A stretch of DNA of 64,000 nucleotides from Natronogracilivirga saccharolytica (GTDB taxonomy: Bacteria > Bacteroidota > Rhodothermia > Balneolales > Natronogracilivirgulaceae). The stretch spans positions 124,001 to 188,000 of the forward strand of contig NZ_JAFIDN010000003.1 in the NCBI RefSeq assembly GCF_017921895.1, written 5' to 3'. This document shows positions 9,063 to 18,014 of this stretch, one piece after another. The position numbers and the translations under genes are program-made. The stretch's first letter is position 1; each line of letters begins with the position of its first letter. Below the pieces are notes generated by a model that saw nothing but the letters and a program-made list of their open reading frames with translations, was not told where the DNA came from and ran no database searches.

Positions 9063-10229
9063 CTACAACCCCTGCATCGTAAACCGTTCACGCAGCTTTT
9101 TGCGGACGGGACTGTTCAGCATCATGCGAACCACACCGTCGCGGAAGGAGGGAAAAAAGCTCCGGTTTCCCAGGAACATATTGAACTCGGCCCTGCGGAT
9201 GACCCGCAACGCCCGCCGGCGTCCGGTTTCGGTATATTTCTGCCTTGCTTCAGCCGGGTCAAGACGGCCATCCAGAACCGAACGTACAGTAGAGACCGCC
9301 TCGCGGACATCCAGCCAGCCCAGATTCATACCCTGACCGCCAATGGGACTGGTAACATGGGCGGCATCGCCGGCGAGAAGCAGTTTACCTTTCCAGAACG
9401 TATCAGCCAGATAGCGTTCAACGCCGAATTCCGAAAACATGTGCATATCATCAGGATCCGGGGCGGTCCCGCAGCGATCGCGTATCACGTTGACCATAGA
9501 TGGCATATCCACAATGGAGTTGCTGCCGTCCTGCTGGGCAACCCATCTCCGGATACCGCCGGGCAGCGGAAAACATTCGACAAGCCCCGTTTTCCCCAGA
9601 AAAATTACTGCGCTGCTGCCGTAATCGGTGCGGTCGGTGACATCGCCCATCGCATAACGGTAGGGATAGGGTTTGCCGCGGAACGGAATTCCGGCCTGAC
9701 GGCGCAGCAGGCTTTTCTTCCCGTCACAGGCCATAATAAAACGGGCAGAGACACGGTATTCTGCATTGTCTCCGCTTCTGATCATAAGATCACCATCCGG
9801 CTCCCATCCCGTAACCTCATACCCGCGCATCAGCGTGCCGGGAGCCTTTTGCTCAAGCGATTCTTCGAAGATTGCCTCGGTTTTCCATTGCTGTACGGTA
9901 AGAATGAAGTTGAAAGGCGGCGGCAAAGCATCGATGTCGAGCTTACCGAGCAGATGACCGTGCTGGCGGCAGGCTTGACCGCTTCGGATGACCACGCCGG
10001 AGGAGACAAACCGGTCCAGCAGACCGGCTTCCGAAAGCAGGGCCAGCGAAGGAGGATGGATGCCGATGGAACGCGAGTGCCGGATGGGTTCGGTATTTTT
10101 TTCCACCAGCAGGGTCCGGAGTCCTTGCTGAACAGCCAGGTTTCCTGCCAGCAGTCCGGAGGGACCTGCGCCAACGATCACAAGGTCATAATTTGACTCC
10201 GGTTTTATCGGGTTCGCATCACTCATCAA
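9063..10229 (-). CDS. FAD-dependent aromatic monooxygenase of the polyketide operon
   Basis: Class A flavoprotein hydroxylase (UbiH/PHBH-like), 388 residues. The N-terminal Rossmann motif DLVIVGAGPSGLLAG binds FAD, and GDAAHVTSPIGGQGMNLG near residue 280 is the second FAD motif of the family. It is the third gene of a tight operon, nine bases after the methyltransferase stop. Established knowledge: in the Streptomyces srs operon a type III PKS makes an alkylresorcinol, a methyltransferase O-methylates it and a flavoprotein hydroxylates it toward a phenolic-lipid quinone. The same three activities occur here in the same order, so a role in tailoring the PKS product is a good inference. The substrate is unproven. 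Confidence 0.85.
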   Translation of the reverse strand: MMSDANPIKPESNYDLVIVGAGPSGLLAGNLAVQQGLRTLLVEKNTEPIRHSRSIGIHPPSLALLSEAGLLDRFVSSGVVIRSGQACRQHGHLLGKLDIDALPPPFNFILTVQQWKTEAIFEESLEQKAPGTLMRGYEVTGWEPDGDLMIRSGDNAEYRVSARFIMACDGKKSLLRRQAGIPFRGKPYPYRYAMGDVTDRTDYGSSAVIFLGKTGLVECFPLPGGIRRWVAQQDGSNSIVDMPSMVNVIRDRCGTAPDPDDMHMFSEFGVERYLADTFWKGKLLLAGDAAHVTSPIGGQGMNLGWLDVREAVSTVRSVLDGRLDPAEARQKYTETGRRRALRVIRRAEFNMFLGNRSFFPSFRDGVVRMMLNSPVRKKLRERFTMQGL

Positions 10230-10238
10230 GGTTCACTT

Positions 10239-11078
10239 TTAATTATCGGATGGCGTGTCAGTCTTTTTGCAGTCAAACACCGCCAGCAGCCGGTAGGGAA
10301 ACATGCGGTTTACGGTCCAGCCGGCGGGTGCCAGCCTGCGCAGTTCATGCAGTGTAAAACTTTTTCGGATGGAAATCAGGCCGTCCGCACGGATGAAAGA
10401 TTTTGGAAACAGCGGCCATGTCGCAACAGAAAACATCGCATAGCCGGTCACGGAGCGCTCGATGTCGCTGCAGAGGACCCGGATCCGGGCAAGCTGTGTG
10501 AGTTCATTCATGAACTCCGGAATGGTTTTGTCCCCGAGATGATGCAGTACATGGTTGCATATCACAAAATCGAATGACTCCTGCCGGTCGATCAGGGACC
10601 GGGCAGATTCCCGCCGGAACTGCAGGCCATCCGTACCGGCGGGAATGCCGGGCTGACTTGACCGGGGGCTTTTTCCCGTTTTGCCGGCGTTCCTGCCGGA
10701 ACCGCTGGAATCATTATTGTTGCCATTGTACGTATTTACGGCAAAATCCCATGCTCTCGGATCCGGATCAATTCCGGTGACGCTGAGCCGGAATCCGTCA
10801 CGGACGGCAAGCTGCCGGATACGGTATGTGAGATCGCCGCCGCCCGAACCCACATCAAGCAGGCGGAAGGTACGGTGCGGATGGAGTTCGGGGCGGATCC
10901 ATCTGCGGTAGACAGCATCCCAGCGGGAGATCAGCCGGTTGACAATGGAGAAGTACCGGTAGGTATTGCGGAGCATGACCGGGTCGCAGTCCCGAAGATC
11001 CATCCACTCAGTGAGTTCGGTTTGCCGGCGGGACAGAAAAAAGCCGGAGGTTCTGTCCTTTTTTCGACGGGTGCTCAT
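10239..11078 (-). CDS. SAM-dependent methyltransferase of the polyketide operon
   Basis: Class I methyltransferase, 279 residues. Motif I is RLLDVGSGGGDLTYRIRQLA at about residue 75. The segment VICNHVLHHLGD near residue 175 is the post-II helix typical of small-molecule methyltransferases. A Ser/Gly/Asn-rich insertion lies between them (NGNNNDSSGSGRNAGKTGKS). The start ATG overlaps the stop of the type III PKS (TAATG), implying translational coupling, and the monooxygenase follows nine bases after its stop. The likely role is O- or C-methylation of the polyketide product; the acceptor is unknown. Confidence 0.83.
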   Translation of the reverse strand: MSTRRKKDRTSGFFLSRRQTELTEWMDLRDCDPVMLRNTYRYFSIVNRLISRWDAVYRRWIRPELHPHRTFRLLDVGSGGGDLTYRIRQLAVRDGFRLSVTGIDPDPRAWDFAVNTYNGNNNDSSGSGRNAGKTGKSPRSSQPGIPAGTDGLQFRRESARSLIDRQESFDFVICNHVLHHLGDKTIPEFMNELTQLARIRVLCSDIERSVTGYAMFSVATWPLFPKSFIRADGLISIRKSFTLHELRRLAPAGWTVNRMFPYRLLAVFDCKKTDTPSDN

Positions 11079-12217
11079 TACTCATTTCCTGCGGTCTGAA
11101 AGAGCCCGGTTTCCAGGGTCAGTCCCGGTCCGAAGGCCATGCTGAAGATGGTGTGGCTGCGCCCGTCGCCGGGTTCTTCAGCCAGTCTTTTTAATACAAA
11201 AAGGACGGTGGCGCTGCTCATGTTTCCATATTCACTGAGCACATGGCGGGAGGCGGCCATGGCTTCATCCGAAATTCCGAGCGCCTGCTGCACTTTATCG
11301 AGTATGGCGCGGCCTCCGGGGTGAACGGCCCATCTTGTGATGTCCTTTTGCTCCACTCCGGCCTGACTGAGGATGTTGTCCAGCGACGGCTTGATGTTTT
11401 TGCGGATAATTTCGGGCACGTAAGTGGACAGGCGCATCCGGAAGCCCTCATTGCCGATCGTCCAGGCCATGTCGCTTTCGCCTTCACTGGTCAGGTCGCT
11501 GTGAAAGGAACGAATCTGGAAAGGTTTCTGGGTTCCGGAGCCGTTCTGATCCGCGACGGCTGCAGGCTTGCGGGCACTGACCAGGGCTCCGGCCCCGCCG
11601 TCACCAAATACCGAGGCCGAAATGATGGAGTCGGTATCGTCGCTGAATTGCAGGTGAAGCGTACAAAGCTCCACGCACAGAACAAGAACAACGGCCTCAG
11701 GATCAGACCTGCAGAATGAGTCGGCCATTTTTAAACCCTGAAAAGCGGCGTAACAGCCCATAAAACCGATGTGGTAGCGCTGGGTGGAGCCGTGGAGGCC
11801 AAGTTCGCGCACCACGTAATAATCCGGGCCCGGAGCAAAAAAACCGGTGCACGAAACGGTGATGACGTGAGTGATATCTTCCCTGGTGAAATCAGGTGTC
11901 CGGGAGATCAGCTTGCCGGCCAGGTCGACAAACAGCTTGCGGGCTTCCCGGCTGTAGATATCGTTGCGCCTGTGGGTGTCCGGCGCAGTAACTTTCATGC
12001 CGTCAGGATCAAAAAAAAGTGCCGGATCAGCGCTGCCGTTGAAGTCGTTGATTACACTGTGCCTTTTCCGGATGCCGGTATTGTTGTATACGCCGCGGAT
12101 AACGCGCTTGACGGCGGCCCGGTCGCTCACGTTCTTCTGCATCAGTTCGGATGCAAATTCCTGTTCGTAATAGGTGGCCGGGACGGATGTCTCCAGACGA
12201 TGAATGTAGACGGTCAT
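11078..12217 (-). CDS. Type III polyketide synthase (chalcone/stilbene synthase-like)
   Basis: Homodimeric ketosynthase that extends an acyl-CoA starter with malonyl-CoA and cyclizes the chain. The 379 residues match the family. The Cys-His-Asn triad is complete: Cys155 in GFMGCYAAFQG, His299 in WAVHPGGRAIL and Asn332 in SEYGNMSSATV. The GFGPG-like loop reads AFGPGL near residue 361. It is the first gene of the PKS-methyltransferase-monooxygenase operon and shares one base with the methyltransferase. By analogy with such operons it probably makes alkylresorcinols or alkylpyrones from long acyl starters, but starter and product cannot be read from sequence. A MATE exporter lies just upstream on the same strand. 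Confidence 0.93.
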   Translation of the reverse strand: MTVYIHRLETSVPATYYEQEFASELMQKNVSDRAAVKRVIRGVYNNTGIRKRHSVINDFNGSADPALFFDPDGMKVTAPDTHRRNDIYSREARKLFVDLAGKLISRTPDFTREDITHVITVSCTGFFAPGPDYYVVRELGLHGSTQRYHIGFMGCYAAFQGLKMADSFCRSDPEAVVLVLCVELCTLHLQFSDDTDSIISASVFGDGGAGALVSARKPAAVADQNGSGTQKPFQIRSFHSDLTSEGESDMAWTIGNEGFRMRLSTYVPEIIRKNIKPSLDNILSQAGVEQKDITRWAVHPGGRAILDKVQQALGISDEAMAASRHVLSEYGNMSSATVLFVLKRLAEEPGDGRSHTIFSMAFGPGLTLETGLFQTAGNE

Positions 12218-12315
12218 GTGTATGACGGGTTTGTGGTATAAAAACCATAACCCATTTCAGACAATGATCGTTTGCGCTGTTTGTATATGAATTTCAGGTG
12301 CGCCCGGGCAGCGGG

Positions 12316-13713
12316 TCAGGCTGCTCCGCTTTCCGTTTCGGTGCCTGCCGCGACCGGCTTGCGGGGAGGGCCGGTGATGAAACTTTTTGTGATACGGAAA
12401 AACCGGATATTGTGCAGAATGGCAGCAACGGTGAGTCCGGCAATGAGTCCCGCCCAAAGTCCCGCAGGTCCCCATCCGAAGATAATTCCCATCGTATATC
12501 CGGTCGGAATCCCGATAATCCAGTAGGCAGTGAGGTTGACGAACATCGGAACCCTGGTATCCTTCAGTCCGCGCAGCGCCCCGGATCCTCCGACCTGGAG
12601 TCCGTCCGAAATTTGAAAAATGGCGGCCATGATGAGCAATGATGCAGCCATGGTTATCACGTCGGGGTCTGAAGTATAAATCCCGGCGATGTGGCCCGGG
12701 AACAGAATCATAATCAGTGCCGCAATGCACATGATGGCTGTGCAAATGCCGATTCCGGTGAACCCGGCAATTCGTGACTGCCAGAGCTGCTGTTTTCCGT
12801 AAAGCTGTCCGACCCGTACCGTAATGGCCATGGACAGCCCGAGCGGTATCATGAAGGTGATGGATGCCACGTTGATGGCAATCTGGTGAGCGGCCACGAT
12901 GGTCGTTCCCATGGCCCCCATCATCAATGCCACCACGGCGAACATGCTCGTTTCCATGCCCATGCTGATGCCGATGGGGGTCCCGATGCGCAGAATCTCT
13001 CCGATATGGCGCCGTTCGGGCAGCTGGATGTCATCCAGCAATCTGAACCGGCGGTAAGCCGGCTTCCAGAGCGTATATGCCAGCATGACCAGGAACATGA
13101 CCCAGAAGACAATTGCAGTTGCCCATCCGGTGCCCACGGCACCGAGCTCAGGAAACCCGAACCGGCCGTAAATCAGCGTATAGTTGCCCAGGATATTGAA
13201 AGCCAGGCCGATCAGCGTAACGTAGAGCGCCGGACGGGTGGCACCAAGGGCTTCGTTGAAAAAGCGAAGCACCATGAAGCAGAAGGCGGCAGGTACACCC
13301 CAGGAAATGGCAAACAGATAACCGGAAGTGATGGTGGTGACCTCCGGCGAGAAGCCCATCAGCCCCATGACCGGATCCAGATTGTTCAGCAGCACGATTC
13401 CCGGGACGGAGAGGATCAGGGCAAGCCAGAAGCCCTGCCGGACTTTTTTCCCGACGAGGTTCAGATTCCGGGCGCCGAACAGCTGGGCAATGATCGGACT
13501 CAGCGCCATCAGTATGCCGATAACGACCGTAAACAGTGGCATGAAGAAGCTGGAACCGATGGCAACCGAGGCCAGATCGTCCGGGTGGTAATTTCCGGCC
13601 ATCACGGTATCCACAAAATTCATGGATATCTGCGCCAGTTGTGCGCCGATCAGCGGAAGGCCAAGGGCAAGAATGCTTCGTGACTCGGGTACTATTTGCT
13701 GCCTTGCAACCAT
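12316..13713 (-). CDS. MATE family multidrug/small-molecule efflux protein
   Basis: Integral membrane antiporter, 465 residues with about twelve hydrophobic segments. The N-terminal half reads LGLPLIGAQLAQISMNFVDTVMAG, the classic MATE opening, with PIIAQLFGARN after TM2. The two homologous halves meet near RHIGEILRIGTPIGISMGME. MATE proteins export cationic or aromatic compounds using sodium or proton gradients. It lies 98 bases upstream of the type III PKS and nine bases downstream of the hydroxyacid dehydrogenase on the same strand, so it could export the polyketide product, though many MATE genes are unrelated to their neighbours. Confidence 0.9.
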   Translation of the reverse strand: MVARQQIVPESRSILALGLPLIGAQLAQISMNFVDTVMAGNYHPDDLASVAIGSSFFMPLFTVVIGILMALSPIIAQLFGARNLNLVGKKVRQGFWLALILSVPGIVLLNNLDPVMGLMGFSPEVTTITSGYLFAISWGVPAAFCFMVLRFFNEALGATRPALYVTLIGLAFNILGNYTLIYGRFGFPELGAVGTGWATAIVFWVMFLVMLAYTLWKPAYRRFRLLDDIQLPERRHIGEILRIGTPIGISMGMETSMFAVVALMMGAMGTTIVAAHQIAINVASITFMIPLGLSMAITVRVGQLYGKQQLWQSRIAGFTGIGICTAIMCIAALIMILFPGHIAGIYTSDPDVITMAASLLIMAAIFQISDGLQVGGSGALRGLKDTRVPMFVNLTAYWIIGIPTGYTMGIIFGWGPAGLWAGLIAGLTVAAILHNIRFFRITKSFITGPPRKPVAAGTETESGAA

Positions 13714-13721
13714 CCTTTCCG

Positions 13722-14693
13722 TCAGCGATGAAAAACCAGGGAGGGGATGGCATGGTCGGGTTTGCCCTCGAGATGGGAGATGATCGAGGATGCAGCCAGG
13801 GCACTCATCCGGGCTCTGGTCTGCCCGGTTGCGCTGCCGATATGGGGCAGAAGCACGCAGTTGGGGGCATCCGCAAGCGAGGGATGGACCCGGGGTTCCT
13901 CTTCAAAGACATCCAGCCCGGCTCCGCCGATTTGCTTTTGGTGAAGAGCATCGGCAAGTGCGGATTCGTCGATGACCGGCCCGCGGGAGGTGTTGATCAC
14001 AATGGCATCCGGTTTCATCCGGCCAAGCCGCTCGCTGTTGACGGCATGCCGGGTTTCGTCGTTCAGCGGGCAGTGCAGGGAGAGCACATCCGACTGCTCC
14101 GCAAGCTGGTCAATGCTTTCAACATACTGTGCCTGCAGGGAAGTCTCGGTTTTGGTGTCAAGACGGTTGCGGTTGTGGTACAAAACGGTCATGCCGAAAC
14201 CTCTGGCACGCCGGGCAAAAGCCCGCCCGATCCGGCCCATGCCGAGTATGCCGGCCTTTTTGCCGTGCAGCTCCGTTCCGAGAAATCCGAACGGGTGCCA
14301 CCCGTCAAATTTTCCGGCGCGCAAGTGGTCTTCTGCCTCGCGGAGACGCCGCGCCACACTCAGCAGCAGGGCAAAAGCGCAATCGGCAGTGGCTTCCGTG
14401 AGCACGTCCGGCGTATTTGCCACAAGAATGCCGAGCTCCCTGGCTGTTTCAATGTCGATGTTGTTGTAGCCGACCGCGTAGTTGGATACGATGCGGAGCT
14501 GGGGGGCGCTGCGGAGCACATCGGCGGTTACGGGGTTGGACAGGCAGCTGAGAAGTGCGTCATAGCTGCCGATTTCGTTTTTCAGATGCTCTTCGCCGTC
14601 GAATTCCCCGCGTTCACCAACAGTTGTATCGTACCGGGATGAGAGCAGGTCGATTCCCTTTCCGGGCAGCGGTTCGGTTACAAGTATACGCAT
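13722..14693 (-). CDS. D-isomer-specific 2-hydroxyacid dehydrogenase
   Basis: NAD(P)-dependent oxidoreductase of the glyoxylate/hydroxypyruvate reductase group. Visible are the dinucleotide loop GILGMGRIGRAFARRARGFG, INTSRGPVIDESALADAL, GLDVFEEEP with the catalytic Glu, and LLPHIGSAT with the catalytic His. Starting at ATG 14693 (MRILVTEPLPG) gives 323 residues, the family length. An upstream ATG at 14729 would add 12 residues and overlap the preceding gene by 26 bases; neither has a clear ribosome binding site. Substrate may be glyoxylate or another 2-oxoacid. It sits between a small secreted protein and the MATE gene. Confidence 0.9.
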   Translation of the reverse strand: MRILVTEPLPGKGIDLLSSRYDTTVGERGEFDGEEHLKNEIGSYDALLSCLSNPVTADVLRSAPQLRIVSNYAVGYNNIDIETARELGILVANTPDVLTEATADCAFALLLSVARRLREAEDHLRAGKFDGWHPFGFLGTELHGKKAGILGMGRIGRAFARRARGFGMTVLYHNRNRLDTKTETSLQAQYVESIDQLAEQSDVLSLHCPLNDETRHAVNSERLGRMKPDAIVINTSRGPVIDESALADALHQKQIGGAGLDVFEEEPRVHPSLADAPNCVLLPHIGSATGQTRARMSALAASSIISHLEGKPDHAIPSLVFHR

Positions 14694-14703
14694 GTGAGCT
14701 TGT

Positions 14704-15156
14704 TTATTTAAGTGAGACCGTGTGGTCATTCACCCTGATCACCTGTGGCTCAGGAGTGCCGGGTTCCGAAATTTCCATGTAATATACGAAGTGTTCAAGT
14801 ACCTGGGCACACATCTGACCGCTCTTCTGCCAGGAGTTTATGGATACGGAAAGGGTGTCCCGGTGAAGCTGTCTTTCCGGGATTCCGAGGTGGTGGCAGG
14901 GGGTCGGCAGGTGCCCCTCTATGCGCAGAAACAGGCGGCCGTCTCTGACGATCGGGCTGAGTTCATCAATATATATCTGCGATGTTTCGGTCCGGTCGGA
15001 TTCCGGCGGGGGTGCGGGCTCGTGTGTGCTTTGACCGGGCCGGTCAGCAAAGGCAGTCAGGGGCAGTGTGAACAACAGCAGACCTGCAAGCAATACAGCT
15101 GCTGCAGGTTTAAACCGGAAACTATCTCTCCTCGATGGAGGTAATGCCGGCATCAT
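14704..15156 (-). CDS. Small secreted protein of unknown function
   Basis: About 150 residues from the start chosen at ATG 15156. This gives a short basic segment and a signal peptide (FRFKPAAAVLLAGLLLFTLP, cleavage near AFA) and follows a GGAG. The frame is open farther upstream to 15276, but that part lies inside rsfS. The mature protein has a Pro-rich start (HEPAPPPESDR), then RLFLRIEGHLPTPCHHLG and a C-terminal beta-like segment with YYMEISEPGTPEPQVIRV. I do not recognise a family. It overlaps rsfS by 35 bases, so the two are probably translated from one message. Confidence 0.55.
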   Translation of the reverse strand: MMPALPPSRRDSFRFKPAAAVLLAGLLLFTLPLTAFADRPGQSTHEPAPPPESDRTETSQIYIDELSPIVRDGRLFLRIEGHLPTPCHHLGIPERQLHRDTLSVSINSWQKSGQMCAQVLEHFVYYMEISEPGTPEPQVIRVNDHTVSLK

Positions 15157-15526
15157 TCCACATGCTCTCCAGACCGTAAAATTCACGGGTTTCTTCATCA
15201 AAGATATGCACGACGACATCGACATAATCGAGAACAACCCATTTTCTGTTTTCAAGTCCCTCTTTTTTCCAGACATTTTCGCCGGACTGTTCTTTTATAC
15301 GGTCGATCACGTTGTGGGCGATCGCTTTGATCTGGGTATCAGAGCCTCCCTGGCATACAATGAAATAGTCGGTCAGGGTCGTCAGGTTCCGGACATCAAG
15401 CACCCGGATCATTTCTGCTTTTTTTTCGAGCAGTGCTTCGCCGATAAGCGGCACAAGCGGATTTTCAGTTGATATATTTTTGGTGTCTGATGTTGATTTT
15501 TTTTGAGAAACTTGGCTCATAGGCAC
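15122..15526 (-). CDS. rsfS: Ribosome silencing factor RsfS
   Basis: Binds L14 of the large subunit and blocks subunit joining under starvation. It has 134 residues. The family core is visible: KAEMIRVLDVRNLTTLTDYFIVCQG, then DTQIKAIAHNVIDRIKEQSG, then WVVLDYVDVVVHIFDEETREFYGLESMW. About 25 residues before the core are extra and Ser/Thr-rich. It begins three bases after the stop of the LytR_C gene, in the lytR_C-rsfS order common in this group of bacteria. Confidence 0.95.
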   Translation of the reverse strand: MPMSQVSQKKSTSDTKNISTENPLVPLIGEALLEKKAEMIRVLDVRNLTTLTDYFIVCQGGSDTQIKAIAHNVIDRIKEQSGENVWKKEGLENRKWVVLDYVDVVVHIFDEETREFYGLESMWNDAGITSIEER

Positions 15527-15529
15527 AGG

Positions 15530-15970
15530 TTATGGTTGCAGGTTTTCGTAATCAGACCCGATGACAATGGTCGCATCCAGGTAGAAGTCGGAGGAAATTT
15601 CACGCTGAATCCGTGTTTCCGGCACACCCAGTGCTCTTGCGACCCTTTTGGCATTTTCCGAATTGCCGCTTCGGTCGATTACAATGGTTTCTGTAATATC
15701 AAACGTTTCGAAGTTGCCGGATTGTACAACATCAAAGCCGTTTTGGCGCAATCGGGAGGTGAATTTAGTCGCGAGGCCGGGCACGCCGCATCCGTTCAGC
15801 ACTTCCACCTGAATAACATCGCTGACCAGGACACTGACTTCACTTCGCTCAGCGAGCACGCGCGGGTATATGATTCGAGTAAAAAGGGCGGCAAGTAATA
15901 CTAAAAGCAGAATGCTTAAAAAGCCCAGAGCACTGTGCAGCAAAAAATTAGAACTCTGTTTTTCGGTCAT
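15530..15970 (-). CDS. LytR C-terminal domain protein
   Basis: 146 residues. One N-terminal membrane segment (about residues 13-35, LGFLSILLLVLLAALFTRII) is followed by a single LytR_C domain (IQVEVLNGCGVPGLATKFTS, FDVVQSGNFETFDITETIVI, ARALGVPETRIQREI). The domain is anchored facing the periplasm. In Gram-positives it is fused to LytR-CpsA-Psr enzymes; here, as in many Bacteroidota, it stands alone next to rsfS. Its role is unproven. It is the first gene of a minus-strand run through rsfS to the polyketide operon. Confidence 0.85.
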   Translation of the reverse strand: MTEKQSSNFLLHSALGFLSILLLVLLAALFTRIIYPRVLAERSEVSVLVSDVIQVEVLNGCGVPGLATKFTSRLRQNGFDVVQSGNFETFDITETIVIDRSGNSENAKRVARALGVPETRIQREISSDFYLDATIVIGSDYENLQP

Positions 15971-16011
15971 TCGGTATAGGCTGTGAATGTTCTCATCCGG
16001 TCAACCGGTGG

Positions 16012-16515
16012 TTACCATCTGCGGAACGGGTCGTGAAAATGATTTCTGCGCTGATGGGATGGATGGTATCCGTAATAGCCTTGTCCGGCAGGGATCTGCT
16101 GGAACCGAAGCTGAATCCGGGTATTTTCACTGAACTTGTAGTTCAGTTCGGCGTTTCGCACGTAGAACTGGGCTTCGTTGTTCTGCCCCATGATATTGGA
16201 TCCGAACGGAGAGTGTGACATGGCCAGGTCGACGCGGCCGTGAAGATTGTCACTGAACATCATCTGCATTGTGTTGGTATAGGTGTTCCGGTTGAACATG
16301 TCACCGCCGAACGATCCCATGGTCATTTCATAGGAGTGGCTCATCTGAAAATCCTGCAATCCGAAGAGTGAGGACTCGCCTTCACTGTGCGTGGTACGGA
16401 TTTGTCCGGTACGCTCAAAATCGGAGGAGTTGTCCGATCTGAACTGTGCCAGGATGTCATCGGCCGGGAAAAGCAACAATCCGGCAAGAAGCGTTAAAAT
16501 TGCAGTGATTTTCAT
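16012..16515 (-). CDS. Predicted secreted or outer-membrane protein of unknown function
   Basis: 167 residues with a clear signal peptide (KITAILTLLAGLLLFPADD, cleavage near ILAQ). The mature part alternates polar and aromatic residues: FQMSHSYEMTMGSFGGDMF, TNTMQMMFSDNLHGRVDLAM, ELNYKFSENTRIQLRFQQIP. This looks like beta strands of a small barrel or fibre protein. The C terminus is His/Arg/Phe-rich (SHQRRNHFHDPFRRW). No family recognised. It is separated by 41 bases from the LytR_C gene downstream and may start that transcription unit. Confidence 0.6.
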   Translation of the reverse strand: MKITAILTLLAGLLLFPADDILAQFRSDNSSDFERTGQIRTTHSEGESSLFGLQDFQMSHSYEMTMGSFGGDMFNRNTYTNTMQMMFSDNLHGRVDLAMSHSPFGSNIMGQNNEAQFYVRNAELNYKFSENTRIQLRFQQIPAGQGYYGYHPSHQRRNHFHDPFRRW

Positions 16516-16740
16516 GGGTAACCGGTTGAATGTTTCTGAAATTTTCTGAATTCAGAGTGACAGTTCTTTCTAACAATAAACGTAACAAAAACATTTGAAT
16601 TATGTCAAGCAGATAATGCCGGGCGGGATAAATATTTTTTTGCCGTGCTCATCGGAATCCGTGTAAGCCGGGTATCGGGTGCGCCCGGTGCTCCGGCGGG
16701 ATCCGCATTGCGCCGCCACGCTGAAATGATGAAAGGCATG

Positions 16741-16827
16741 CGGAGGTGGAGGGATTCGAACCCCCGGAGCACATAAGTGCTCAACGGTTTTCGAGACCGC
16801 CCCATTCGACCGCTCTGGCACACCTCC
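16741..16827 (-). tRNA. tRNA-Ser (anticodon CGA)
   Basis: The minus strand folds as a class II tRNA of 87 bases: acceptor GGAGGTG/CACCTCC, anticodon stem GCGGT/ACCGT with loop CTCGAAA (anticodon CGA), a long variable arm (GAGCACTTATGTGCTC) and a T loop GGTTCGAATCC. CCA is not encoded. Confidence 0.95.
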
Positions 16828-16934
16828 GTATTGATAAAGGAGCTTGTAATATGCCCCAAAAAAACTTATATTACTGAACTTTTCGCAGTTCTACAACCAT
16901 TTTTTTCTAAAATATCAGCAAATCGTAACCCCCT

Positions 16935-17981
16935 ATGAAATTAACGGATTTCCGATACGAATTCGACAGCATTGATGTTCCCGCCCATCCCGTAGAACCA
17001 AGAGACGCTGCCAGACTGATGGTTCTGAACCGAGCCGACAAAACCATCACCCATGAAACCTTTGCCGACATCCACAAGTATTTCAACAAGGGTGATTGTC
17101 TTATATATAATAATACGAAAGTTTTTCCGGCCAGACTGAAAGGAAAAAAGGAGAAGACGGAGGCATCCATTGAGGTCTTCCTGCTGCGTGAACTCCAGCC
17201 GGAAAACAAGCTTTGGGATGTGCTTGTCGAGCCGGCACGCAAAATCAGGATCGGCAACAAGCTCTATTTTGGCGATGATCTGGTTGCCGAGGTGGTTGAT
17301 AATACGACATCGCGCGGGCGGACCATACGATTTCTGTTTGATGAGCCGAATGAGAAGCTCTATTCCATGCTGGACCAGCTGGGCGAAATGCCGCTTCCTC
17401 CCTACATCGACAGAAAGCCCGAGGAGAAGGACAAGGAGCGGTATCAGACCATATTTGCACGCGAACGGGGGGCTGTTGCAGCACCGACGGCAGGCATGCA
17501 TTTCACACCGGAACTGATTGACAAGCTCAAAGAGAAGGGCGTGCGCATGGCGCCGGTGACCCTGCATATCGGATGGGGTACGTTCCGGCAGGTTGAGGTC
17601 GAAGACCTGACCAAGCACCGGATGGATTCCGAGAATTACTACATCTCGGAAGAGACTTCGCGGACCATCAATGAGGTGCTGGACTCCAAAAAGAACAAAG
17701 TTGTGGCCTGCGGGATCTCATCGGTCCGGGTGGTGGAAACCAGCACCATGGCCAGCGGCCACGCCAAGCCTGCCATGGGCTGGACCGACAAGTTCATTTA
17801 TCCTCCCTATGACTTCAAGATAACAGAAGGTCTTATTACGAACTTTCACCGGCCCGAATCCACCATGCTGATGCTTGCGGCGGCGTTCGCTGATTTTGAC
17901 TTCCTGATGCAGGCCTACAAGGAGGCAGCCGAAAAGAACTACCGGTTCTACTCTTTCGGTGATGCCATGCTTATAATTTAA
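16935..17981 (+). CDS. queA: tRNA ribosyltransferase-isomerase QueA
   Basis: Transfers the ribosyl part of S-adenosylmethionine to 7-aminomethyl-7-deazaguanine in tRNA, making epoxyqueuosine. It has 348 residues, the usual length. Motifs include RDAARLMVLNRADKTITHE, the segment NNTKVFPARLKGKK, YQTIFARERGAVAAPTAGMHFTPEL and LHIGWGTFRQVEVEDL, and an end reading NFHRPESTMLMLAAAF. It implies that queuosine is made or salvaged here; no other queuosine genes are in the window. It starts the queA-ispD-ispF run. Confidence 0.97.
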   Translation: MKLTDFRYEFDSIDVPAHPVEPRDAARLMVLNRADKTITHETFADIHKYFNKGDCLIYNNTKVFPARLKGKKEKTEASIEVFLLRELQPENKLWDVLVEPARKIRIGNKLYFGDDLVAEVVDNTTSRGRTIRFLFDEPNEKLYSMLDQLGEMPLPPYIDRKPEEKDKERYQTIFARERGAVAAPTAGMHFTPELIDKLKEKGVRMAPVTLHIGWGTFRQVEVEDLTKHRMDSENYYISEETSRTINEVLDSKKNKVVACGISSVRVVETSTMASGHAKPAMGWTDKFIYPPYDFKITEGLITNFHRPESTMLMLAAAFADFDFLMQAYKEAAEKNYRFYSFGDAMLII

Positions 17982-18014
17982 CCGCCGGCTGCAGTCACTC
18001 CTGGATGTCGGTCC

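Noticed and set aside
9030-10196. 388-codon plus-strand frame
   Set aside because: Antisense to the FAD monooxygenase, which carries both FAD motifs.
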